In this document: in pieces, positions 33,185 through 45,060 of the stretch
Layout: every line of letters begins with the position of its first letter
Position numbering within the stretch: the stretch's first letter is position 1
NCBI GenBank assembly: GCA_020002185.1
Contig: CM034536.1
Coordinates: forward strand, 9,219,284 to 9,283,283
Source: Paraescarpia echinospica
Taxonomy: Eukaryota; Annelida; Polychaeta; Sabellida; Siboglinidae
Direction: 5' to 3'
Length of the DNA stretch: 64,000 nucleotides
Program-made: the position numbers and the translations under genes
The notes under the pieces: generated by a model
What the model was told of the DNA's origin: nothing
The model's input: only the letters and a program-made list of their open reading frames with translations
Database searches by the model: none

Positions 33185-34013
33185 ACGATGCCAAACAAGA
33201 ATGGTGTGCGTGCTGTTAAAGCAGATCAAACACCCGAAGACAATGATGCTATTTTGCTTAACGCCGACGTAAAACAGCTCGTTAAAGACAGCGTAAGAAC
33301 TGCCATCACAGAGCTACTGGATACGGATGGGGATTTCATGAACTCAATTGTTTCTTCAGTCGGTAATGCTCTATCTCGCTTCAGAACGGACATTGAAGAG
33401 TTAATGAACAACCTGATCCAGAAGATAATTAATTCACCGGAGTTGGACAGTGTAAAACAAGACGTATATGCCGCCTGCCAAATGGACATCAAACGAGTGT
33501 CTGACAATGCAGCTGCCCTGCAAGACAGGATCGTTGATCTCGAAACGGCAAAACAATCAATTACCGACGAGATTGACCAAATGGAACAATACAGCAGATG
33601 CAACTGCCTTCTCATCCACGGAGTGTCGGAGAACGATACTGACACACTGAAAGCGGCTATAGATGTGTTCAACATCAAACTCGGCCTTGACGTGAACCGT
33701 GACGTCAGACCGCAGCCACTGATTCGGGCAGAGAACAGACACCAGCCGTAAACCTAGACCAATCATTGTCAAACTAAAAGTCTATCACATCCGCAATGAC
33801 ATTTTCATGGCAAAAAGGAGACTGAAAGGGTTCTGGATTGTCATAACCGAAAACTTCACAAAGAGAAGATTGGAGTTGCTCAGGAAGTGCCGGGAAATGA
33901 GGGATGTTAAAGCGACATGGACAATTGACGGTCGTGTAGTCTGCCTCCTGGTAAACGGGAGGAAGGTTACGTTAACAACGGAAGAACACCTGCAACAACT
34001 TCAGCGTCATTAG
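33185..34013 (+). pseudogene. LINE ORF1 (coiled coil plus RNA-binding domain), frameshifted
   Basis: The first frame begins near 33188 (MPNKNGVRAVKADQTPEDND) and runs to 33751. It contains a long heptad-like coiled coil ending in DEIDQMEQYSRCNCLLIHGV, the start of the RRM-like domain. It frameshifts near 33700 and, after one stop, resumes as RPIIVKLKVYHIRNDIFMAK and FWIVITENFTKRRLELL to a stop at 34013. This matches L1/CR1-type ORF1 proteins that coat the LINE RNA as trimers. One shift and one CGA-to-TGA-like change separate it from an open frame. Confidence 0.8.
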
Positions 34014-35289
34014 GGAGACCTTGACTATCTCATGGTCAGTATTCCGTATGGCCCATGGCTTTTCATGACCAGTTTTCTCGAAGCGGTAATTATTCTGTTC
34101 ATGTGGCTAATGAAGCTGAATTGTGCTTTAGCATAGACAATGTCAGTCACGATACTGATGACCATCTTGTCAATTTGCAACACTGTTTAAATCATTGCGT
34201 ACATTATTCTGACTACGAACTTAGCTTGCAAAGTAAATTCAAATATTTATCATGTCTATGTAAATTTGTATAACATGACTCATGTAATTTATATTTTAAT
34301 GCATTTATGTTGCATTTATTATTATAATCAGTTATGCTGTGAGTCAGACTCCAGTGTGACTAACATGCCTAGTCACCTTTTTTGTTGTTTTTCCTTACTT
34401 GTTCTTTTCCTTATTATCCTTCTTACCCTTCACTTGTGTTTAATCAAAATAAAATTTAATTGTAATTTGCTTTTGAATGTCATCATTACAAAACCAAACG
34501 TGACCCTGTTTATTGATTTTCTTAACGCTATCTCAAAATACGTTTTAGCTATGTTAACGTTATTGCGTAGGCTCACTTACCAAATGTTATCAAAGAACTT
34601 TATAGTACCTATCATGTTTTCTATAAAGCATTTAATGTTTTAGATATATGTTTTTTGCTGACATTTACTCTTCAGCGAAGTGCTCCACATGAAATGACGT
34701 TATATTTAAATAGTGCAATTTCATATTATTTACATTTTAGTCTACAGCTATATGGTGTGCATCAATATATATTGATATACGGTCAGTAGTCACGTTCTTT
34801 TCATTTTGGGGAGGGCAATGTTTATACATTTTCTTTTCACTACGTTTAGTGTTAGTTACTTTACATTTTTATTGTTGGTGTATTATATATAGTATTTCCC
34901 CAAAGCTTAGTGTCTACGCAATAATCATTTTGTGTTTTGTTCAATATACTTACGATACTCTCACTCTACGTTTATGTTGTGGCAGTAGATATGCTGTAAT
35001 TTATTTTTACACATTTTGCACTGATGCCATAAGTACATTGTGTTATATTTGCATGCGGAATATTTGTAATATTCTCTTTTACAAAATGTATTTGTATTAT
35101 GTTCAGGGTATAGATTGTGCAGCTCTTTCACAACGTCTAATCTATGTTTATATGATGTGTCCTGTAAACGAAGAGTTAAAAGTGAAATAATTGCAGAATA
35201 TAATATTGACTTGCTTAAATTTAACCCAAAATAAACGTAATATGTGACTATTTTGACACAATCGTTTCACATGGTTTCTTCCCTAAAAT
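34014..35289 (+). other. AT-rich spacer in a LINE; no domain recognised
   Basis: The APE endonuclease N-terminal half expected between ORF1 and the next coding block is not visible. Open frames here are low-complexity AT-rich text. Confidence 0.4.
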
Positions 35290-36511
35290 TACTATGCCAA
35301 CACGACTTTTAGAATATCATGGAACACTCATTGATAATTTTTTATACGATTTGTCAAAAGGATTCTTCAAATCCTCAGCTCGTATTTTAGTGAGCAATAT
35401 TTCTGATCACTTTCCGAATTTTTTAAGTCTGAACTATGTCGAAACCACTAGTGCAATACCAAGGTTTATACGAATAAAACACAAAGTCCTGACTCACACA
35501 ATAAATTTAAAATTGAAATAATAAACTCAAATATTTATGATAAACTTAACACAGATACTCATGCTTATCCGAATGAAACTACAGTATCCTCAATGAAATT
35601 GTTACTACAGCTATGGATAAATTTCTACCTATTAAAGTAATTAAATTTAACAAATATAAGTATAAGAAAACTCCTTGGATTACCAAGGGCATTATTGTGT
35701 CGATAAAATTTAGAAACATTGTATTCGAGAATGAAACAGACTCGCATAAATACAGAGCATTATCATAAACTTAAAACTGTCTTACATACTTATAATAAAA
35801 TTCTTGAAAGTAATATTAGATTTAGCATTACCAATCCAGTTTTGAAAAGCATAAGCATAGTGTTAAAAAGACGTGGTGTTTAATTAAAGAAATTATTCAG
35901 AAAAGAAAGAACATTTTCCAGATTTGTTCAAAGTCGATGGGGAAATGATTAGTGACAAATGCATTATTGCAAACAAATTTAACACGTTTTTTACTAATGC
36001 TGGTCCTACTCTAGCCTCTAAAACAACTACTAGTGGAGGTAAATCATACAAAGATTACCTGGAAAACCCGATATTTCACACCTTCAGCTTTAACCCGATT
36101 GACATGGAAACTACTTTTAATACAATTGATCGTTTACCTCCAAAATCAAGTTGTGGAAAAGACGGTATTTCAATACAGTTACTAAAATTGATTAAAAAAA
36201 TGATATCAGCAATGCTGTCACTCTAATTATTAACGATCAATAATAACTGGTACATTTCCAGACAAATAAAAAATTGCAAAAGTCATACCCCTTTTCAAAA
36301 AAGGTGATGTTTCTGACTTTAACAATTACCGTCCTATTTCTATCCTGCCAGTGATTTCAAAAAAATTTGAAAGGGTTATGTTTGTTCAAATCCACGATTA
36401 CTTCCATTCTAAAGCGTTATACTACAATAGCCAATATGGGTTTAGAAAGAAACATTCTACTGAGCTTGCTACACTCGAAATCATAGACACAATTATACAA
36501 GATTTATCAAA
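35290..36511 (+). pseudogene. LINE ORF2: endonuclease end and N-terminal RT, truncated
   Basis: Plus strand: HGFFPKITMPTRLLEYHGTL, IDNFLYDLS and ISDHFPNFLSL (endonuclease C-terminus), PIKVIKFNKYKYKKTPWITK (linker), FNTFFTNAGPTLASK and LPPKSSCGKDGISIQLLKL, then IPLFKKGDVSDFNNYRPISI and SQYGFRKKHSTELATLEII (RT blocks 1 and 2). Stops and frame changes occur near 35525, 35880 and 36225. At about 36511 it is cut by an oppositely oriented CR1-type fragment and does not resume. Related to the element at 46590..48510. Confidence 0.8.
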
Positions 36512-37390
36512 AGCATTAACTTCAGTGGCGATAATGTCTGACGTCTCCGATGTGATAACAAGATCCAGTGTGTTGCCATGCTCACGGGTTGAGCCTCTGA
36601 CATGTTGTGCAAAGCCAGATGTCTCCAGCAAACCAGCCAGGTTCATTGCATCAGTACATGTTGGGTCGCCATATCACGTGTTAAAATTGCCACACACGAG
36701 TCTCACTAGGGTGGGCCGAGGCGATAAGCAACACCTTCCCAACATCATCCAGGAAGGAATGGAAGTCGGACGATGGCGGTCGGTAGACGACTATGACGCG
36801 CGTGGTGCAGCCGTTACGGATGTTCCGCAAAATAACACCTCACTGGCATGTGTGTCAACTTCGGAACGCAAAACGAGTTGCAGTGTTTTCCGAAACAGAA
36901 CACCTACACCACCACCACGACAAGCCCCACTACGCGGCTGATGGACTAGCGTGAAGTCATCTCCACACAATTCAGACACAGCAGCCTTTTTGTCATCTTC
37001 CAGCCAGGTTTCCGTCAAGGCGACAAGGTCCAGTTCGCTCTCATCAATGTAATCGCGCATCAGCAACGTTTTGTTTCGAATTGATCTGGCATTGATCAAG
37101 GCGAACTTCGTACGAATGTCAGGTGCAGTGGACGAACGGCTACCTGAGCACCTCGGTGTCAGTTGAATCAGATTTGCAGTGTTTATACCAGTTTCGCACT
37201 GACACTGCGTTGCTGATAATCCGCGATTGGATCGCACGCTGTTTTCGCGTGCCCCCACGTCTGCCACGCAGACTTGGACACGCCGTGGACAGTCCTAGAC
37301 ATCTGATCAATGAAGACACTGTGTCAGGTAATCGAGGAATGGACACCCCTGGTGGCAGGACGGAAAGTACGAAAGACGTCAACGGTAGAA
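36512..37390 (-). pseudogene. CR1/L2-type LINE 5' part and endonuclease
   Basis: Minus strand: TKFALINARSIRNKTLLMRD, ESELDLVALTETWLEDDKKA (catalytic glutamate in LTETW), HQPRSGACRGGGVGVLFRKT, VVYRPPSSDFHSFLDDVGKV-like text around 36720..36790, then NLAGLLETSGFAQHVRGSTR and LDLVITSETSDIIATEVNAF. This is an APE endonuclease domain with one frame change near 36800. It ends abruptly inside the plus-strand LINE at about 36511, so it probably inserted there or was joined by rearrangement. Confidence 0.85.
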
Positions 37391-38597
37391 CAATGCCTTG
37401 CTAATTACAGTTTACCAAATTAGGTCACTCACGGGCATTGTTGGTCTAAAGACCTGTAGTCCACCAGCTTCGTCAGCGACATGGTTGGCTGACGATATTA
37501 AAACATTTCAAGATTGTAGACGATGTACACTACCTCGTTAAATAAACAGTTCACCGAGATAGTCACTGCAGCATCACGAGTAAATAGTGAAGTTATGATT
37601 GTTCAATTCTTCGTAAACAGGCAGAAAACATGTTAATAATACGAGCATGATTTGGCTTGCTGCCTGTCGGGCACTACCGTAAACTACCTTTGACTTCATG
37701 TGTACCACGCACACTACTAATCTCAATTTTACACAAAACAACACTAAATTTATAAAACCGATAAAACAATACCAAACGAAAACCACTAAAACCCTAGGAG
37801 AACAACAATCGGTACTCAGCAGGATGGTCCTAGTCTCTTGTCAGCTGAGTCACAACCTCTATTTATGTAATCATTCAAACGTAAATGGGAGCACAGCAAT
37901 CTCAAACGACACACATGTATGGTGGAATCACTAATACATAAGGGCTGACCAACTGGAAACACGGGTTCTCCCGCGTCACGGTGAAAATCACACACGGTAA
38001 ACTATCATGTACTACTTGTGTAAAGAACACATTAAATGACGTAATTAAAAGACAACATGTTGCTATACCAATGACGGGTGGATTCGGCTTCTTATTATAT
38101 AATTATAAGAAAAATAAACACTAAAGCAGCTTGATAAAAATGGCGCCACAGCCACCCAGTGTACATACTAAAAATGACCTGGTCACACATAGACTGCTCA
38201 TCATCATGTTACGAGAATATCATAGTCTATGATTTCTGGGCATTACTGGCACGTCTCTGTCGCCAAGGTCTACATTCACTATCTGATAATGTAGACACTT
38301 AGGAAGATGTTGTTTCTGAATTGTTTATCTTTGGTCTAAGATTCCAGAATCGTCTGCTGGTGGAATTCGTTCAAATATATGGTGAGCGAGGTTTGTGAGG
38401 AAGCAATATTTGCAGGAAAGCTCTTCATTGTCACGTTCTTCAAATTGACATCTGACATGGGTGTGATGTGAACCGCGAATAGCAGAACCTTGCATTTCTG
38501 CCGCCCAGTAGCACCGTCAAATTCTGTCACCTAGTCGATGAACAACTGATGATTCATCTACGCTTTGCAGTTATATGTTCATTTCACCGACAGCTGT
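37391..38597. other. No gene recognised
   Basis: AT-rich, without coding signature. Probably flank and intergenic. Confidence 0.4.
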
Positions 38598-41500
38598 TTT
38601 AATAATAATACATTTATTCGTACTAAAAAATGTACAATTCGACTAAATCATTGTATATAAGTTACTGTGTACATAAAATAGTAAGCAATGAGCGGAGCTC
38701 GTCAATGGCTAAAAAAGAAGAGCTACCCGCATTATCTATATTATGTAATACATATTTTGCAAATGAGACTACATACTAGTTCATCATCCAGCCCCTCCTG
38801 GTAGTGGTCTTGAATCATACCATAAAACTGATTAGACTTAATTCGAAAGAATGTCATGGCATCAAGTTTGTATTTGGACATGATATAGTTAAAACCTTTA
38901 GACATGTAAGACCCACTACCTTGAAGGGCTAGATGAGAGAGCATTTTCAAACTGGAGTTACTGCATTTCAATCAACTCTGCATAAATCGTACCATTCGAT
39001 TCATAATTTGAATCGGTAAACAGTCTGCTAAAAGTGGCACCATATTACAATGCGTGCAAACTGGTAGATTAAACAGTTTTCTGATACCTTTGCGCCACGT
39101 AAAATAAAACATATCAAGATGTTTGTTTTGTAAGTTCCACAGACATACACCATAGAAAGATATACAGTACGACATATATAATTGACATTTTATGTTTATA
39201 TTACAAAACCCCAAATTAGCAGATAATGCATTTACACGCCATATAAAATCATGACACATATCTTTTACCATAGCCTGGTGAGTGTCAGGACCAATAATGT
39301 GGCCTAAATGCAACCCTTTTTTACTATGTTTCACTTTTAAACCATCAAAGTAAAATGGGCAGTCGGTACCACTGCCATATTTAATAAGTTGACATTTTGC
39401 CGGGTTGAATTGTAAATGTATTCATATGCAAATTTTTGTTCAATGCATATATCGATGGAGCTACCAAAGATATATCATCAGCATAGCCAACAGCACCATA
39501 GTACTTATGACCAATCATACAGCCAAAACCAGACATGCAGAGTCTTGTTAACATTTCATCAATGTAGATTGAAAATTAAATGGGGGACAACACCCCACCC
39601 TGCTTCACACCATTGGTAGTGGAGAAATGCAATGACATGGAATCGTTCCATGATACATTTAAATGTTGATTAGTGTACATATAAAGTAAACATCTGTTTA
39701 AAAGGGGATTCATTCCTCTTTCCATCAGTAAGTTAAAAAGTTTAACATAATTTACTTTATCGAATGCTTTAGTCGCATCTAGTAATAACACGTAAACATC
39801 CTATTTATTCTGCTGGAAATAGTTCACAGTCTCCATTAACGCAAATGTACATTTAGCTGTAGAGCTTTGAGGTTTGAAACCAAACTGTAGATCACTTGTT
39901 TTAAGAGCATCAGAATGTTTTATCATTATAACCCAATCAAATATTTTCGATAGAGGGCTGCTAAGGGCAATGGCTCGATAGTTATCAGAATTATTTGCTG
40001 ATTTCCTCTTGTTTTTTTACCAGAGGTTGAATTGTTGAAATATTAAAACCATCCGGGGTATACCCGTGATATACCATTGCTGTGAATAGCAAAGAAAAAA
40101 AACATGTAATTTGTTAGGTGACTGAATAAAGTAGTTGGTACATATAACGCCATATCCATCACATTTGTTACTCTTAACATGATTAATGCCATTCAAAACA
40201 TCATCCACCGTAATAGTATTTTCACCTTCGTTACAATGTGCATCTACTTTACTATGTATGTTTTGTAGCAATGACGTCATATCATCTTCATTATAGGCTA
40301 TTGAATTATATAAGTCCTCATACTTAGTAGCGAAGTGTTTAGAAATATTTTCGTCTCCTGTCACTTCATCAGCCATGTTGGGTAGCATATTATTGTTCTT
40401 TGTAACTTTACCTACTTCTTTCCAGAAGTCCCTATTTTTATTTCCAAGCAAAGCTGTCGCCATACTTTCTTTTTTAACATTATTTTGATTACGTTTAACA
40501 AAACGAACTGCTCTGTGATATTGAGCCACAATCTTTCCATACATTATGCCAAAACAATGAGGCTTCTCTGTATGGTTTAACGTGCTCATTCCAACCCGCT
40601 ATTACCTTCGAATTTCCATGTTTTGAAGTATGTGGAATGGAGTTTTGACAAGCTCTTATACAACAATCCATTATTGAATCATGAAATATCTTAATATCAT
40701 GACAATGCGTTAACATGCTAGGACAATGTTTATCGCGGCATTCTAGAGTATGCCATGGTATAGATATTTCGTCAATCATTCTTTCTAAGCCCTTGCTTTC
40801 TACATAGGACTTTAAATCATCCAGCTTAACTTCTTTAGAGACCCGTGATACAAATATGTCTCTAACCGATTGACCATTTCTGGCTGCCAAGAATGTTTCT
40901 GAAGCGGTAACCATTCCAGTAACTGCTTTTTAGCCATGCGTCTCTCGTTCTTACGCCGAAGGTAGCTAGGAATCTCGAATGAGTCACCTGCGCTCGAGTT
41001 GACATTAATGCGACCTTGCGTGTCAACATCGTTCACAACCAGTGCGGCATTGTCAACAACAGTAGTCGAGCGAACGGTTCTTGACTCGCTCATGACTCGT
41101 TGTGCTTGCCGACTTGCTCGTTTTACAGTACCAGAATCCACCTTTTTTTTCTTCCTATGTTTTCCAGACTGATCGGTGCTGGCCGGTGTTAATTTCACGG
41201 TCAGTTTCTTCTGCTGCTTGTCCGTAGGAGTCTTCAGTGTCTCAGCGTAAGACAGACTGGGGGTGGAAGCGGCTTTCTTTGTGAGTGTTGATATATCACC
41301 CTCCATTCGCAGACGTTTTTCGGTGTTTGTGCTGACACTCACTAAGTTGTAACAACTGGCTCTCTAACACTGCCAGCCGCTCCACTAGAGACGGCTCCAA
41401 CAGCTCACCTGGCGAATATTTGGGCAATCGCACGATATCTTGTGCGTTTAGCACAACACATGGTGAAAAATTCAGAGCGTATATTTTCATCAGCGCTGCC

Positions 41501-41716
41501 AGGATGTCGTCCGTGTTCGGAACTTCTTGATGTAGTGTCCACCCTGTGGATCATTTTGTCGAGAACATCCACGGGCTTATACGCATCCCACAAAGCGTGT
41601 TTCGCAGCTAAAATTTCACACTTTGTGAAGTGCGATAAAACAACCGTTTTTATTTGCTCCCATGGTCGCTGGTGGATATGGCCGACTATGTAGGCCAGAA
41701 CGTAATCATTGATCAT
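38598..41716 (-). mobile_element. LINE with ORF1 and RT but no endonuclease; 3' tail (ATT)n
   Basis: Minus strand: ORF1-like N-terminus (PWEQIKTVVLSHFTKCEILA), a basic linker, VRDIFVSRVSKEVKLDDLKS; then a jump to the post-endonuclease linker (GWNEHVKPYREASLFWHNVW, RAVRFVKRNQNNVKKESMAT); RT words NYRAIALSSPLSKIFDW, LLLDATKAFDKVNYVKLF, NGVKQGGVLSP and GYADDISLVAPSIYALN (catalytic YADD); a C-terminal part to 38741. The 3' end AATAAATGTATTATTATTA lies at 38600. Several shifts and stops break it. The APE domain is absent between ORF1 and linker. Confidence 0.8.
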
Positions 41717-42299
41717 AGTTTTAATGTCAAAGTTCTTAAAGCAACCCTATTTTATTGCTTTGCTGGAGGCAGTGTACAGGAAGCCACATAGTCCCTGCAA
41801 CGAGCTGATGCCACCACATGTGACTAGACAACAATTTGTTCATCCCATGTACACACATTGACACTGTAGAAATTTAAAAAATTATGTTTCGAAGCAGCAT
41901 CACTTCCAATAATAATGTCCTAGTGCCAATTGTTTAGAATCACACCAACACGCACAATCGCAAGGGTGCGCCACGTCAGCAAGCGGAAGTGGTGACCCGC
42001 AATCATGCTGACCCCGCAACTACCGTAGATGCGTGATTTTATAATCGCTCTACATTTCTATACTCGTACATTCTTCCCTGCTAGGGTTGACATCTCTGCA
42101 ACAATACATGTATAAAAGCCTTCACTGGATTAACATAGACATATCAGCAATACTCGGCCACGGAACAACATTAAATGTGGGGAGAGGTCCCAGGACATCC
42201 ATCACAAAAGGATCCACAGCACCCACTTTAATTTCCTTCGCGATATAGCATCGCCAGAGTGGAATATTTACTCAAGGACGTAGCCATGTCACTGGTACT
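41717..42299. other. No gene recognised
   Basis: Lies between a LINE 5' end and a gypsy pol 3' end; it may include gypsy LTR sequence, but no second LTR copy is in the window to prove it. Confidence 0.35.
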
Positions 42300-43460
42300 T
42301 CACCCATAGAAATGGCCGGCGGTGGTGCGAATCGAGTTTTCTTGATGAGGGCAACATTGCTGGCCGAACCTCAGGGCTGTCCGTTGGCGATTGGAAATAG
42401 TAGATGGCTGGACGGGTTGGTGCTCGGTCTTCGATTGCGAACTGGGGTCAGGTTATCGTTACCATGATAGTAGTGTCTTCTTCATCGGTGATTCGTTCGT
42501 GCCGGTCGCGGAACGTTTGCTGAGCATATTCTGCTGGCGTGCATTTGACAGCTTCTCTGCTCGCTCTCACATACTTGAGGGCTTTAAGATCATCGCGGTT
42601 CACAGTCCTTTCGCCACCCGTGCTGTCTGCTCATTCAATCTGATACACGTTGTGACTTCGATATGTCCCACAACCTTGTAAACACAAGGATTCTAGTAAT
42701 CCGCGATTTTATGACACCCTCTGAAGGCATGTGCCTGTGTTAGAACACGTTCTGCAATCCTCAGTGGGGCATCTTTCTTGTTGGCGTTATATCTGTCCTT
42801 CCGTAAGTCCGCCTCTTCCTCGATCCTCTCCCCTGCTTTTCGGTAAACATCTCTTAATACCTTGGCATGTGATGCTACCCAACTGTCATCGGTTTCGTTA
42901 TGTAGCCCCGGGAGAATGTCGATGAACAACTTGGGATAGCGTCCAAACAGCACGTAGAACGGACTCGGGTGGGTAGTACTGTGAGGTGTAGGTGTTCTTC
43001 ACTCCGTAGAGGGCACACAGTTCAGCCACAATTGACAATTCAAATATTTTCCCTTGATACCAGTCTCTTACTAACAACTTTGCATTTGCTGAAAACGTCA
43101 GTGATCAAAAGTACGTTCTCGATACTCTCCATCGGTGGGCATACTCTTGTGGAACATTTGGCAGATTTGCAGCATTCACACTCTGCACACCATTTGTCGA
43201 CGTCGTTGCTCATTCCTGGCCAAAAACACCTTTGACGTACCAACTACAAGGTGTGATTATGACCTTGATGGACCATGCCTTCGTGGCCCGCTTTGAGCAC
43301 ATCTTTCCTCATGGCTGAAGGTAGAATCAGTTGGTGAATACCCTGTTCGTACAACTCCCGAATTCTTCCCACAGTGGGCTCACTTTTCTGAAGTGTGATC
43401 AAGTTTGCCTGATCAAAAGCTGGAAACGTGGTGGTAGTTGACAGCTTCATGTTCATATTG
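42300..43460 (-). pseudogene. Ty3/gypsy integrase fragment
   Basis: Minus strand: VGRIRELYEQGIHQLILPSA, LKAGHEGMVHQGHNHTL, RQRCFWPGMSNDVDKWCAEC and CCKSAK (H2C2 zinc domain: H..GH....C.EC..CK), LFGRYPKLFIDILPGLHNET (end of the integrase core) and EEEADLRKDRYNANKKDAPL, RIAERVLTQ (C-terminal region). The catalytic core DDE stretch between 42960 and 43040 is degenerate or deleted. A LINE 3' tail abuts at 43460. It is a dead fragment. Confidence 0.8.
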
Positions 43461-43539
43461 AATTGAATTGAAAAACCTTTATTGTCCATAGAATGATTTA
43501 CATAGTATGGAAATAATTTTCCTTTGGGCTCACACTGTG

Positions 43540-44859
43540 TTAGGACATATACACATATAAACATTGTATACACATTAGGTATGTTTGGAAGTACAGTACA
43601 TTAAGTTTCAATCGCCCCATGCATATACATAAGTGTAGTTTAGTCCAGACTATTTCACATGTAGTATTCAGTTTATTTTGGGGGTCTGCAATTATGTCAT
43701 TTCTCAGTGCTATCAGAACACCACCTCCATGAGTGTTGCGGTCCTTTCTGATTGCATCATAGTTTGTGGGGAGAAAAGAATATGTGGGGATGCTTGAATC
43801 AAGTTTGGTTTCCACTAGGAAGAGTATGTCAGGGTTTGTTGAATTTATTGTTGCCTGAAGTTGGGATACTTTGGCTGTGCTCTTGACACTGTTGCAGTTG
43901 ATCAGCATGGCTTTTAGTTTAGATTTTGTTTTAGCATTTGCTCGGTCGGGGGTAGATGTATTTGCTAGATTAGGTGCAAATGTAGGGTTTTTGTCATCCA
44001 TGCTATTTGTGTAGTTACTGCTGTCTGAAAGAGACTGCAGAACTGAGTATTGGTTTGATGTGGTTATGTTGCTTGAGAATATACATCTGGAATAGTTTGG
44101 GAGCCCACAGCAAGAGCAAAACCATAGGACACTGTTGTGCTTTAATTGTTCATATGTGGTATCATTTATTTGGACACACGAGGTGTGGTACCAGCAGTCT
44201 CTTTCATCACATCGGATGGCATGGTGGTGTTCATGTACCTCATGACTGCAGGTGTCACACGAGGTGTGGTACCAGCAGTCACATTCATCACATTGGATAG
44301 CATGGTGGTGTTCATGTACCTCATGACTGCAGGTGTCACACGAGGTATGGTACCAGCAGTCACACTCATCACATTGGATGGCATGGTGGTGTTCCTGTAC
44401 CTCATGACTGCAGGTGTCACACGAGGTATGGTACCAGCAGTCACATTCATCACATTGGATGGCATGATGGTGTTCATGTACCTCATGACTGCAGGTGTCA
44501 CACGAGGTGTGGTACCAGCAGTCACATTCATCACATTGGATGGCATGGTGGTGTTCATGTACCTCATGACTGCAGGTGTCACACGAGGTGTGGTACCAGC
44601 AGTCACATTCATCACATTGGATGGCATGGTGGTGTTCATGTACCTCATGACTGCAGGTGTCACACGAGGTGTGGTACCAGCAGTCACATTCATCACATTG
44701 GATGGCATGGTGATGTTCATGTACCTCATGACTGCAGGTGCCACATGGGAAGTCTGGAGTGGAGGTTGACATGGGGCCAGGGTTTGGATGAAGGTCCCCT
44801 GCTTGGACTAATAGTCCACAAATATACAGTAAGGACAGGCTGTGAGGTTTAGGCATCAT
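43540..44859 (-). CDS. LINE-encoded protein: 2A-like leader, seven PHD-like fingers, partial APE endonuclease
   Basis: An uninterrupted 439-codon frame. Residues 1..29 are a hydrophobic leader ending GLLVQAGDLHPNPGP; NPGP is the 2A-like ribosome-skipping core, though the usual upstream E is H. Residues about 37..227 are seven tandem 27-residue finger units (CDTCSHEV.EHHHAIQCDEC then DCWYHTS), a C4HC3-like PHD pattern; the last unit has C-to-R change in CDERD. Then VLWFCSCCGLPNYSRC completes a finger, followed by KAMLINCNSVKS, VETKLDSS and KDRNTHGGGVLIALRND, the N-terminal APE endonuclease. The frame then leaves coding homology and stops in 3' UTR. Other copies of this LINE type have one finger. 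Confidence 0.8.
   Translation of the reverse strand: MMPKPHSLSLLYICGLLVQAGDLHPNPGPMSTSTPDFPCGTCSHEVHEHHHAIQCDECDCWYHTSCDTCSHEVHEHHHAIQCDECDCWYHTSCDTCSHEVHEHHHAIQCDECDCWYHTSCDTCSHEVHEHHHAIQCDECDCWYHTSCDTCSHEVQEHHHAIQCDECDCWYHTSCDTCSHEVHEHHHAIQCDECDCWYHTSCDTCSHEVHEHHHAIRCDERDCWYHTSCVQINDTTYEQLKHNSVLWFCSCCGLPNYSRCIFSSNITTSNQYSVLQSLSDSSNYTNSMDDKNPTFAPNLANTSTPDRANAKTKSKLKAMLINCNSVKSTAKVSQLQATINSTNPDILFLVETKLDSSIPTYSFLPTNYDAIRKDRNTHGGGVLIALRNDIIADPQNKLNTTCEIVWTKLHLCICMGRLKLNVLYFQTYLMCIQCLYVYMS
44171..44748 (-). repeat. 81-bp tandem repeat, seven copies, coding for PHD-like fingers
   Basis: Successive CACACGAGG marks lie 81 bp apart (for example 44256 and 44337). 81 is a multiple of three, so each unit adds 27 residues. 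Copies differ by only one to three bases, implying recent expansion or homogenisation. Confidence 0.95.
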
Positions 44860-45060
44860 CTTGTTTTTCTTTGTAACTGAATTTTGGAAAGGATGGCAGC
44901 TTTCTTGTCAGCATTGTTGAAAATGTTGGGAGGTCATCCTCAATTACGGAGTTTTGGTAGAGGTATCTATGCATGTTTGCAGCAACAAAGCACAGGGCTA
45001 TGAGCAGTGTGACTTCATGTCGAGGCCAGGGAGTTGATTGCGAAATATACTGCCTTTGGA

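Larger units (their letters stand above)
43470..45060 (-). mobile_element. Internally deleted PHD/APE-type LINE with 3' tail
   Basis: The 5' part (leader, PHD fingers, first half of the endonuclease) is joined at about 43620 directly to a 3' UTR that ends ATTCTATGGACAATAAAGG and a TTCAA-rich tail at 43460..43490. The RT and most of the linker are absent. The tail with AATAAAG is typical of LINE 3' ends, so the shortened RNA was probably itself reverse transcribed. Confidence 0.7.

Noticed and set aside
33226..33678. 150-codon minus-strand frame
   Set aside because: Antisense of the coiled-coil LINE ORF1, which matches a known protein type.
34266..35190. Two plus-strand frames of 113 and 125 codons rich in hydrophobic residues
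   Set aside because: The composition reflects AT-rich DNA (many TTT, ATT and TTA codons); the apparent membrane segments lack any family signature.
44166..44744. 192-codon minus-strand frame in a second reading frame
   Set aside because: Shadow of the same 81-bp repeat in another frame, with no known domain.
44146..44769. 207-codon plus-strand frame with a repeated protein
   Set aside because: It is the antisense of the 81-bp PHD repeat. Because 81 is a multiple of three, several frames stay open across the array; only the minus-strand frame has cysteine and histidine spacing and endonuclease homology downstream.
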